A stretch of 5,897 nt of DNA from an uncultured Eubacteriaceae bacterium. Lineage in GTDB: Bacteria > Bacillota > Clostridia > Eubacteriales > Eubacteriaceae. The stretch covers positions 1 to 5,897 of the forward strand of contig CANQNI010000103.1 in NCBI GenBank assembly GCA_947625175.1. The letters run 5' to 3'. Each line of letters starts with the position of its first letter. The stretch's first letter is position 1. Positions 1-5,332 of this stretch are shown here, piece after piece. Position numbers and translations under genes: made by a program. Below the pieces are notes generated by a model, which had not been told where the DNA came from, ran no database searches, and saw nothing but the letters and a program-made list of their open reading frames with translations.

Positions 1-142
1 GAACCTAAAGGCAAACATGATAGGATTATCTGAACGAGGAAAGGTATCAGACGTATTAGTTTATTGGCGAAACAGTATAACTGATAAGCAGTTTAGCTGG
101 TACTGAGAGCGGTGGTATTAAATAGCCACTAGTCCGGAAAAG

Positions 143-178
143 AATTATAAACTTAGAGATATCTTTAAGTTTATAGTT
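143..178 (+). ncRNA. Group II intron domain IV reduced to a hairpin
   Basis: A near-perfect stem: TATAAACTTA at 146-155 pairs with TAAGTTTATA at 166-175, and three more pairs (143-145 with 176-178) extend it to 13 bp. It sits just before domain V, where domain IV belongs. That is the usual site of the intron-encoded protein. Its small size is the evidence that this copy has no reverse transcriptase. Confidence 0.6.
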
Positions 179-192
179 TTAAACTGGATGGA

Positions 193-226
193 ACGCCGTA
201 TGCGCTAAAAGGTGCATGTACGGTGT
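193..226 (+). ncRNA. Group II intron domain V (catalytic hairpin)
   Basis: Canonical 34-nt domain V. The lower helix is 8 bp (193-200 with 219-226). A two-base bulge, T217-G218, lies on the 3' side. The upper helix is 6 bp (201-206 with 211-216) with an AAAA loop (207-210). The catalytic triad at 194-196 reads CGC, the variant seen in IIC introns such as that of Oceanobacillus iheyensis, rather than the commoner AGC. All helical elements are present, so the active site looks intact. Confidence 0.85.
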
Positions 227-228
227 GG

Positions 229-266
229 ATCGGGGGAAAAGCCTGATTAGGTTTACCTATCGATAT
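229..266 (+). ncRNA. Group II intron domain VI with bulged branch-point A259 and 3' splice site
   Basis: The basal helix pairs 229-233 with 260-264 and 234-236 with 256-258, leaving A259 as the only bulged base on the 3' strand. The upper helix pairs AAGCCT (239-244) with AGGTTT (249-254) around a GATT loop. A259 is thus the predicted lariat branch point, and the AT at 265-266 fits the usual 3'-terminal A-pyrimidine. This places the 3' splice site between 266 and 267. Confidence 0.8.
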
Positions 267-961
267 AAAAATATCCTGACCTGAATAAAATTAAAAAGGA
301 AGTTGAAGAATTAGATAATCAAACAACTCAGAGTAATGAAAAATACGATAATATTTTAATTAATTTTGATCATATTAATAATTTAGAAGAAATTTTAAAA
401 CGGGAGATCCCAAAATATAAGAAAAATTACAAAACTTACCAGGACTATTACCATTTAAATAGTTTAATTAATCAAAGAGGTAAAAGCTTTGTTCAATATG
501 TTTTAAGCATCTATTTTAGAAAAGTATTAACTAGAGCTAATCAAAAACTTTCTATTATGACTGATGGACTTTATCAGTTTATTCAACCAGAAGAAGGAAA
601 GATAAAAATTGAAATTTTTGATGCCTCTTCTGGAACGAATAGAGATTTAAAGACATTATCTGGTGGAGAAACTTTTCTGGCTAGTTTAGCTTTAGCTTTA
701 GGATTTTCTGAAGTAGTTGAAGACGAGAACGGAGGGATTAGATTGGATACATTATTTATTGATGAAGGTTTTGGATCACTGGACGCAGATTACCTGGATA
801 ATTCTATTAAAGTACTAACTCGTCTTACTAATAATAGAAGTGTTATCCTAATTAGTCATGTTGAACAGTTGAAAGATAAAATTGATCAGCAAATTATTGT
901 TGAAAAATTAGCTCAGGGAAGCAGAATAACAATCCCTAATCTTCAAAATAGTACTTCTTAA
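267..961 (+). CDS. sbcC: Exonuclease subunit SbcC, C-terminal exon (5' interrupted by the intron)
   Basis: SbcC is the SMC/Rad50-like ATPase that, with the nuclease SbcD, cleaves hairpins and protein-blocked DNA ends. The frame is open from the splice site; the first full codon is at 269, and the split codon takes its first base from the unseen 5' exon. It encodes about 230 residues. First comes a charged helical stretch, the tail of the second coiled-coil arm. The conserved C-terminal lobe follows, from GKSFVQYVLSIYF into RANQKLSIMTDGLYQF. The ABC signature SGGE is at about residues 131-134, Walker B LDTLFIDE at 159-166, the D-loop SLD at 170-172 and the switch His (ISH) at 197. Walker A and the rest of about 1000 residues must lie in the 5' exon. 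In unspliced RNA this frame meets TAA at 266-268. The ATG at 557 lies in a conserved motif and is not a real start. Confidence 0.88.
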
Positions 962-962
962 C

Positions 963-1152
963 ATCAAAAGTTTCTAAATTGTAAAAGATTTATAAAAAAA
1001 TTTCATTTAAAAATAAAAAAGTTTCTATATTTACAATTGCGTATTAATTTATAAGATAATCTAATAACTTTTGATAATATCTTTTTGGATTTTCGCCTAA
1101 ATAATTTTTGATTGGGAAAAACTTAATGAAAAACTTTTGACTATTATCTTAT
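963..1152. repeat. Web of short direct and inverted repeats
   Basis: ATCAAAAGTT (963-972) is inverted at 1066-1075. AATTGTAAA (977-985) is inverted at 1030-1038. ATAAGATAAT (1051-1060) is inverted at 1143-1152. AAAAGTTTCTA recurs directly at 966-976 and 1017-1027. The block at 1066-1083 (AACTTTTGATAATATCTT) recurs imperfectly at 1132-1150. All are AT-rich, so some matching by chance is expected, but five sets in 190 bases is dense. Confidence 0.5.
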
Positions 1153-1161
1153 ATATTTGAA

Positions 1162-1261
1162 TTATCAACTTTATTAACAGTTCAAAATTCTTAATTAATC
1201 AACTTTTTTAACAAAGTATTCACAGAGTTATCCACAGCCTGTGAAAAGTTTAGTTGATAAT
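1162..1261. promoter_or_regulatory. DnaA-box cluster (origin-like)
   Basis: TTATCCACA at 1228-1236 matches the DnaA-box consensus TTATNCACA perfectly. Near-matches surround it: TTATTAACA (1171-1179), GTATTCACA (1216-1224), a reverse-strand CTTTTCACA (1240-1248), and TTATCAACT at 1162-1170, repeated inverted at 1252-1260. The perfect box and the reverse one form the arms of CACAG-C-CTGTG. A 16-base unit ATCAACTTTATTAACA (1164-1179) recurs with one change at 1198-1213. Clustered boxes in AT-rich DNA resemble an oriC or a DnaA-titrating site. No dnaA or dnaN is visible and only one box is perfect, so the assignment is tentative. Confidence 0.35.
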
Positions 1262-1377
1262 CTACAAATAAATATTTTTAAGATTTAGAAATTAGGATTA
1301 TTTTTTTCTATTGACAATATTAAATTCTTTAATTTGTTTCAAACGAGGTAAAAATTGTATTAGGAGAGGTTGAAGTT

Positions 1378-1386
1378 TGTTATAAT
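1378..1386 (+). promoter_or_regulatory. Extended -10 promoter for the secreted-protein operon
   Basis: TGTTATAAT is a perfect extended -10 (TGn then TATAAT at 1381-1386). No good -35 lies 16-18 bases upstream; the nearest, TTGTAT at 1355-1360, has a 20-base spacer. Extended -10 promoters tolerate this. Transcription would start near 1393, about 30 bases before the ATG at 1424 and downstream of the alternative TTG at 1370. Confidence 0.45.
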
Positions 1387-1411
1387 TAACTTAATTTTCC
1401 TTAAAAAAACT

Positions 1412-1423
1412 AGAAAGAGTGAG
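1412..1423 (+). promoter_or_regulatory. Ribosome binding site deciding the start at 1424
   Basis: AGAAAGAGTGAG resembles the AGAAAGGAGGTGA complement of the 16S rRNA tail and ends next to the ATG at 1424. The downstream gene has nearly the same leader (CTAGAAAAGAGATGAA before the ATG at 2359), which supports this start over the TTG at 1370. Confidence 0.5.
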
Positions 1424-2338
1424 ATGAGGAAGTTCTTTAAAAGTTTAAGAAATAAGTTATTAGCTTTAACTATTATCCTAATTGGGATGGGTTCCTTTGG
1501 AATTTCAATAAATGCAGAAGGGAACATAGGCGTTCACTATTCTGTTTATGATTTGAATACCCATACCTTTTCCAATTATTATGATGGAGGAGCTGAAGCA
1601 GGAGGAAACGGCGTTCTATCGGCTGTAAAGTTAGATATAGACGATGTCTATGATGGAAGAGGACAGATTAAGTATCGAACCCACAATGCTAATGTAGGTT
1701 GGTATGACTGGGTTATAAATGATCAAGTAGTTGGAGATGATGCAAATCCAATACAAGCAATCAGAGTTACTACAACTGGTTCTTTAAGATATTATGTTGA
1801 TGTTTACTATAGATTATATAGTCCGGTAGCTGGTTGGTCTGGTTGGGCAAGAAATGGTGAAGTAGCCGGCTCAGAAGGATTGGGAAGAGACTGTACTGTA
1901 TTACAAGTACTATTTGCCCAAAAAGGGATTCAACCTGATGGACAAGTAGGAAATGCCTATTCTCAAAAACCATGGACATGGCCAGTCCCAGGTTATAATT
2001 CAATAAGTTCTCCATTTGGACCAAGGGATGGAGCTCATCATGATGGTTTTGATATTCCAGCCCCAAGTGGAGCTCCCATAGTTTCTGCCAAAAATGGGAT
2101 AGTTAAAATGGCGGCTCCAGATGGTAACTTTGGAAATTGCGTTTGTGTTCAACATGATTCAGGTGAAGTAGTTTACTATGCCCATATGAGTAGAGTTGGA
2201 TGTCAGGTAGGACAAAGAGTGCTTCAAGGTCAAGTAATCGGATTTGTTGGCACAACAGGAAATTCTACCGGAAATCATTTGCATATGGAAATTTATAATG
2301 ATTGGGATGAAAATGTTGATCCATTAACATTCTATTAA
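1424..2338 (+). CDS. Secreted ChW-repeat M23 family metalloendopeptidase
   Basis: A predicted zinc peptidoglycan endopeptidase (M23/LytM type) of 304 residues. Residues 1-32 form a signal peptide: basic start MRKFFKSLRNK, then a hydrophobic core, with likely cleavage after SINA. Residues ~34-168 hold ChW-type repeats. The first is degenerate; the next two keep Gly-Trp at 92-93 and 137-138. ChW repeats occur in secreted proteins of clostridia and relatives, probably as wall or carbohydrate binders. Residues ~186-304 are the peptidase: H206-D-G-F-D210 and H285-L-H287 supply the zinc ligands H206, D210 and H287, and H254 and H285 are the other active-site histidines. All are present, so it should be active. 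No sortase motif or C-terminal anchor is visible. The start was chosen for the signal peptide, the RBS and the promoter; a TTG at 1370 would add 18 residues and weaken the signal peptide. Confidence 0.88.
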   Translation: MRKFFKSLRNKLLALTIILIGMGSFGISINAEGNIGVHYSVYDLNTHTFSNYYDGGAEAGGNGVLSAVKLDIDDVYDGRGQIKYRTHNANVGWYDWVINDQVVGDDANPIQAIRVTTTGSLRYYVDVYYRLYSPVAGWSGWARNGEVAGSEGLGRDCTVLQVLFAQKGIQPDGQVGNAYSQKPWTWPVPGYNSISSPFGPRDGAHHDGFDIPAPSGAPIVSAKNGIVKMAAPDGNFGNCVCVQHDSGEVVYYAHMSRVGCQVGQRVLQGQVIGFVGTTGNSTGNHLHMEIYNDWDENVDPLTFY

Positions 2339-2358
2339 TCTACTAGAAAAGAGATGAA

Positions 2359-3318
2359 ATGAAAAAATTACTTTTTAGCTTATCAGTAATCTTTGTAGGT
2401 TTTATGATTTTCTTAGCTCCTGGTTTTGCTCAAGATCTCCCTACCTTTACTGTAAATTCTCATATTCAAGATTATGGATGGAGAACAGACAATTCTGACT
2501 CAAATCATCATATTTTATTTGGAACTTTCGGTGAAGCCAAAAGAATAGAAGCTTTTGAATTAGCTATTAATTACCCTGATCTGGGGATTGCTTATGATGC
2601 ACACGTCCAGGACATCGGCTGGCAGGGAACTAGAAATGGTCCAACAACTTCTGGAACCGTCGGGATGGCTAAACAAATTGAAGGAATGTATTTTGTTTTA
2701 ATTGGACCAAACGCAGATCAATTTGATTTATATTATAGAACCCATGTTCAGAACTATGGATGGCTTGATTGGGCTAAAAATGGACAATTAGCCGGTACAA
2801 CAAATCATTTCTATAGATGCGAAGCGGTTGAAATGATTATAGTTCCTAAAGGCTCTCCAGGACCTGGTTCAACAGCTACACCAATGATCGAAGCGAATAG
2901 TCGTGTTGAAGCTCAACATATTAATCTGGTTAATAATTTTAGAAAATCTCATGGATTAGGTTACGTATCTGGAAACGCTGCTTTAAAGAAAGTTTGTGAT
3001 GCTAGGCTACTTGAACTTCCAGTAAAAGTAAGTCATACCCGTCCAGATGGAAGAATTTATGAAACTATTGTAAAGGATGTTTTTCCTAACTATCCAACCC
3101 CTGGTGGTGGTATTATAGAAAGCTTTATCTTTGGGAGAACATCTTATGCTAATCCTGGTCCAGCATTTGATTGTTATTCTGCGTATCCACATATGATGGA
3201 TTTAATGCTAGATCCAGCTATTAGATATATGTCATGGTCAGGAAGAGTTTCAGGATCAATGGGTTATTCACTAGAACTATTTAGTGGTTTAGATACAATA
3301 GATTTTGACAAGTATTAA
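2359..3318 (+). CDS. Secreted ChW-repeat protein with C-terminal CAP/SCP domain
   Basis: 319 residues, starting 20 bases after the M23 gene and with a matching leader, so probably co-transcribed. Residues 1-24 are a signal peptide (MKKLLFSLSV onwards, cleavage after GFA). Three ChW repeats follow at about 31-75, 77-115 and 123-163. Their H-x-Q-x-x-G-W cores are H35...W41, H82...W88 and H129...W135. After a Pro/Gly/Ser linker (164-176), residues ~183-315 resemble a CAP domain (cysteine-rich secretory protein/SCP family): helix HINLVNNFRKSHGL, then SHTRPDGR with H226, an ESF stretch with E254 where CAP proteins usually have ENI, and H278 in PHMMDLML. These could be the conserved CAP His/Glu residues. 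Bacterial CAP proteins have no settled enzymatic role. Surface or wall binding through ChW is inferred; the CAP call is moderately sure. Confidence 0.8.
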   Translation: MKKLLFSLSVIFVGFMIFLAPGFAQDLPTFTVNSHIQDYGWRTDNSDSNHHILFGTFGEAKRIEAFELAINYPDLGIAYDAHVQDIGWQGTRNGPTTSGTVGMAKQIEGMYFVLIGPNADQFDLYYRTHVQNYGWLDWAKNGQLAGTTNHFYRCEAVEMIIVPKGSPGPGSTATPMIEANSRVEAQHINLVNNFRKSHGLGYVSGNAALKKVCDARLLELPVKVSHTRPDGRIYETIVKDVFPNYPTPGGGIIESFIFGRTSYANPGPAFDCYSAYPHMMDLMLDPAIRYMSWSGRVSGSMGYSLELFSGLDTIDFDKY

Positions 3319-3325
3319 AATTAAT

Positions 3326-3363
3326 AAGGCTCAAAAGTAAATTATAAATTACTTTTGAGCCTT
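3326..3363. terminator. Bidirectional hairpin terminator
   Basis: A perfect 15-bp stem (AAGGCTCAAAAGTAA at 3326-3340 with its complement at 3349-3363) and an 8-base loop. T-rich sequence follows on both strands (TTTATTTATC rightward, TTATTAATTTTAAT leftward). It lies 7 bases after the CAP gene stop and 3 bases beyond the stop of the convergent small membrane gene, so it can end both transcripts. Confidence 0.85.
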
Positions 3364-3366
3364 GCT

Positions 3367-3537
3367 TTATTTATCTTTATTATTTCGATTCCTTCTTATT
3401 ACGACTACTACCATAATAATTAAAATAACCGGAATTAGAATAGGGAGTAAAAAGAATGCTGTTTTTATTAGAGATAATAGGATCATTAATATAAATCCTA
3501 GAGCCACAAAGATCCCCATAAATATATTATTTTTCAT
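3367..3537 (-). CDS. Small two-helix membrane protein (56 aa), last gene of the operon
   Basis: An ATG at 3537 reads leftward to TAA at 3367-3369, giving 56 residues. Two hydrophobic segments, about 5-24 (IFMGIFVALGFILMILLSLI) and 27-47 (from AFFLLPILIP), flank a short turn with a Lys. The tail RRNRNNKDK is strongly basic and probably cytoplasmic. GAGGT lies 5 bases before the ATG and overlaps the TGA stop of the upstream thioesterase gene (3546-3548), which points to translational coupling. The terminator stem begins just beyond the stop. I do not recognise a family; a membrane partner for the operon enzymes is only a guess. The overlapping + strand frame (3362-3559) starts inside the terminator and is a shadow. 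Confidence 0.72.
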   Translation of the reverse strand: MKNNIFMGIFVALGFILMILLSLIKTAFFLLPILIPVILIIMVVVVIRRNRNNKDK

Positions 3538-3545
3538 TTATTACC

Positions 3546-3959
3546 TCATTCTTGATTAAATGGAGCATTTAAATTCAAAAAAGTATAAACGCCTTTTGCA
3601 TAAACTTTCCCAACAATATCTTCTACCACGGTATTAACCACTATTATTCTTTTACCGTGTTTAGCCGTTCTAGCAATACAATATAGAGTTATAGGTTCTT
3701 TAACAGCGTTTAAAAATTGAACACTAGAAGAAACAGTTGTTACACGAAAACCATAAGAAGTTGCACAAGCTCCTCCAGTTGAATCCATCAACGTATATAA
3801 TGCTCCTCCATGAACTGTATTGATAATATTAAAGTGTTTTGAATCAAGTTCTAGTTCGCACTTAGCAAAGCCTTCGGAGATATCAACCGTTTTAACTCCG
3901 TTTCTAATAGCAAACGTATTTAATGAATTTCGATGATTAATTAATTGTTGATAATTCAT
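3546..3959 (-). CDS. PaaI-like hotdog-fold thioesterase (copy B)
   Basis: 137 residues, a typical length for the PaaI/4HBT hotdog family, whose members hydrolyse acyl-CoA or other acyl thioesters, usually as tetramers. The conserved helix motif is H50-G-G-ALYTLMD59. D59 matches the catalytic acid of PaaI-type enzymes and the HGG turn is intact. The second half, with VTTVSSSVQFLNAV and TAKHGKRIIVVNTVV, fits the hotdog beta-strands. The substrate cannot be told. The ATG lies one base after the stop of copy A, and its GGAG site sits inside the end of that gene, so the two are translationally coupled. It is a diverged paralogue of copy A: both share GGALYTL, an aligned D59 and a KHG-x-RII segment. 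Confidence 0.85.
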   Translation of the reverse strand: MNYQQLINHRNSLNTFAIRNGVKTVDISEGFAKCELELDSKHFNIINTVHGGALYTLMDSTGGACATSYGFRVTTVSSSVQFLNAVKEPITLYCIARTAKHGKRIIVVNTVVEDIVGKVYAKGVYTFLNLNAPFNQE

Positions 3960-3960
3960 T

Positions 3961-4371
3961 TTATAGCTCCAGTTTTATTCCGAGATTATAAAAAATCAAA
4001 TCACTTTGTAGAAATATTTTACCAGAATCATTAACAATTTTTACATCAATATCAATAATACGGTTTCCATGTTTGTTTGTTCTGGCTATAGCGTGGATTT
4101 TATCATCCATCTTCACAGCGCTTAAATAATTTATAGTTGAATTTAGAGTAGTAATTCTATTACCGTAACTTGAAGCAGCGCAAACACCAGCAAAATCCGC
4201 TAAAGTATATAAAGCTCCTCCATTAACAACTCCATTAGCATTACGATGACGTTCATTATGATCAAGGTTTACTTTGGCAAATCCCAAAGATATTTTTTCT
4301 ATACTAATACCAATATCTTTAATAAAATAATCACTATTATTTAAATAATCTTTAAGTTTATTAAAATCCAT
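3961..4371 (-). CDS. PaaI-like hotdog-fold thioesterase (copy A, HGG changed to NGG)
   Basis: 136 residues, co-linear with its neighbour copy B without visible gaps in the core. The motif reads N50-G-G-ALYTLAD59. The catalytic-position Asp (D59) is kept, but the His common in the PaaI family is Asn, as in copy B's H50 position. Later segments (ITTLNSTINYLSAV, NKHGNRIIDIDVKI) match the hotdog strands. Whether the Asn copy is active, has another substrate, or is a structural partner in a mixed oligomer is open. It begins 10 bases after the hydrolase stop, with AAGGA overlapping that stop, so it belongs to the same transcript. Confidence 0.84.
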   Translation of the reverse strand: MDFNKLKDYLNNSDYFIKDIGISIEKISLGFAKVNLDHNERHRNANGVVNGGALYTLADFAGVCAASSYGNRITTLNSTINYLSAVKMDDKIHAIARTNKHGNRIIDIDVKIVNDSGKIFLQSDLIFYNLGIKLEL

Positions 4372-4381
4372 TCTGCTGTCC

Positions 4382-5332
4382 TTAACGAATTTCCCGATAG
4401 TTATATAGATGAGAGGAAAGCCAGTTATCTAAAAAGTCGAAAGCCCTATTTTGGGTTGCTGGAAAGTCAAACAAAACATCGTGCCTTACTTTAGGGAAAA
4501 TTTTTACTGTAAGATCATCGGTTCCAGCTTTCAAGTATTTACAGGCGATTTCTCTAATACCAATCCCAAAATTCCCGATTGGATCATCTTTCCCGGAAAT
4601 AAATAGAATTGGAAGTCTTGAATCAGTAGCTTCAATGACACTTGCTTCGTTTGATTCCTTTAAAAGTAACATTAAGTCTCTTAAGCCTGCATTAGTAAAA
4701 GGAAAATTAGATTGTTTATCATTACGATACTGTTCTCTTTTACCAATATTACTAGTTACCCAAGCTAAAGGATCATCTTCAATTTTAAAAGAATCTGTAG
4801 AGCCACCAAAAACAATTTTGTTGAGTTCATCAGAAACTACTTTTGGTCCAATACTGTTTATACTATCATTAATAATATCGATTATATGATTAATTTCTGG
4901 ATTTGCTTGGGCAGTTGCTGCTATAATTGCACCAGCTAAATTTTGCGAAACATTTGGTCTGGCTATAAGAATTCTTTCAATAAATGAGCCCATACTAACT
5001 CCAAGGAAAAAGTAAGGAATATCTGGATACTCATTTTGAGTTCTTTTCATCAATTTATAAACATCATTAAGTAGATGGTCTACTCCATGTTTATAACCGA
5101 AGAATCCTCTGGTTTTAGCAACAGTTTTTCCATGACCTAAATGATCATTCATAATACAGATATAATTATTATCTGTAAGAAATTTAGCAAGGTCTTCGTA
5201 TCGCCCTGTATGTTCTGTCATACCATGAATTACCTGAACAATTCCAACTGGTTTAGTTTCAGGATACCATCCGCGTGCATAAACTAGATCTTGTCCGTTA
5301 TCGCTATCATAATAGAAGTCTTTAATTATCAT
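4382..5332 (-). CDS. Alpha/beta hydrolase, serine aminopeptidase S33 / monoglyceride-lipase-like
   Basis: 316 residues with no signal peptide, so probably cytoplasmic. The fold landmarks are in order: oxyanion loop VIHGMTEHTGRY (H36-G37), MNDHLGHGKT (61-70), nucleophile elbow G111-V-S113-M-G115, acid in SGKDDPIG (D250, or D249) and catalytic H284 in KVRHD. HGM-EH-RY and DH-GHG are typical of the Hydrolase_4 group (lysophospholipases, monoacylglycerol lipases, S33 peptidases). An ester or lipid substrate is likelier than a peptide, but the sequence does not decide. The ATG overlaps the end of the ProA frame by 11 bases, and the thioesterase pair follows closely. Together with those genes it suggests hydrolysis of acyl groups, which is an inference from context. 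Confidence 0.85.
   Translation of the reverse strand: MIIKDFYYDSDNGQDLVYARGWYPETKPVGIVQVIHGMTEHTGRYEDLAKFLTDNNYICIMNDHLGHGKTVAKTRGFFGYKHGVDHLLNDVYKLMKRTQNEYPDIPYFFLGVSMGSFIERILIARPNVSQNLAGAIIAATAQANPEINHIIDIINDSINSIGPKVVSDELNKIVFGGSTDSFKIEDDPLAWVTSNIGKREQYRNDKQSNFPFTNAGLRDLMLLLKESNEASVIEATDSRLPILFISGKDDPIGNFGIGIREIACKYLKAGTDDLTVKIFPKVRHDVLFDFPATQNRAFDFLDNWLSSHLYNYREIR

Larger units (their letters stand above)
1..266 (+). mobile_element. Group II intron, 3' part (ORF-less), inserted in sbcC
   Basis: This is the 3' portion of a self-splicing group II ribozyme; its 5' end lies outside the window. Domain V (193-226) is exactly 34 nt. Domain VI (229-264) has a single bulged A259, seven bases before a terminal AT. 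The preceding sequence (1-140) is structured, non-coding and open in no useful frame, and looks like the end of domain I through domain III. Between it and domain V there is only a short hairpin (143-178), where introns with an ORF carry the reverse transcriptase/maturase. The copy is therefore ORF-less and would need a maturase in trans to splice efficiently or move. The base after the 3' end begins SbcC coding sequence, so the intron splits that gene. The CGC triad is known from IIC introns. However, the bulged branch A and the coding-sequence target fit IIB-like classes better, so I leave the class open. Confidence 0.85.
962..1423. other. AT-rich intergenic region with DnaA-box-like sites and many repeats
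   Basis: I find no credible gene on either strand here, and no GC-rich terminator hairpin after sbcC. The region is strongly A/T-biased. It holds nested inverted and direct repeats in its left half (963-1152), a cluster of DnaA-box-like 9-mers in the middle (1162-1261) and a promoter for the secreted-protein genes at the right (about 1378-1386). Confidence 0.7.

Noticed and set aside
557..961. ATG at 557 as the start of a separate 134-residue gene
   Set aside because: The frame is open upstream to 269 and encodes conserved SbcC sequence there (GKSFVQYVLSIYF, RANQKLSI), so this ATG is internal.
962..1020. Rho-independent terminator after sbcC
   Set aside because: Only AT-only repeats with distant arms are present; there is no compact G/C-containing stem followed by a T run.
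963..1213. CRISPR-like array
   Set aside because: The repeats differ in sequence, length and orientation and are not regularly spaced by unique spacers; no cas gene is in view.
1311..1339. Perfect -35 hexamer TTGACA at 1311-1316 as a sigma-70 type promoter
   Set aside because: At 16-18 bases spacing the -10 position reads TTTGTT, TTGTTT or TGTTTC, all poor. The extended -10 at 1378-1386 is a better candidate.
1770..2066. Minus-strand frame of 98 codons
   Set aside because: It lies wholly inside the M23 gene, has no plausible RBS or recognisable domain, and is antisense to conserved peptidase sequence.
3007..3192. Minus-strand frame of 61 codons inside the CAP gene
   Set aside because: It is antisense to a well-supported coding region and its translation shows no domain or signal.
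3362..3559. Plus-strand frame of 65 codons after the terminator
   Set aside because: Its TTG start lies in the terminator stem and it is antisense to the small membrane protein, whose hydrophobic codons create the Ile/Leu/Thr-rich shadow.
4635..4889. Plus-strand frame of 84 codons
   Set aside because: It is antisense to the alpha/beta hydrolase, with no RBS and a low-complexity Ser/Leu/Ile translation.
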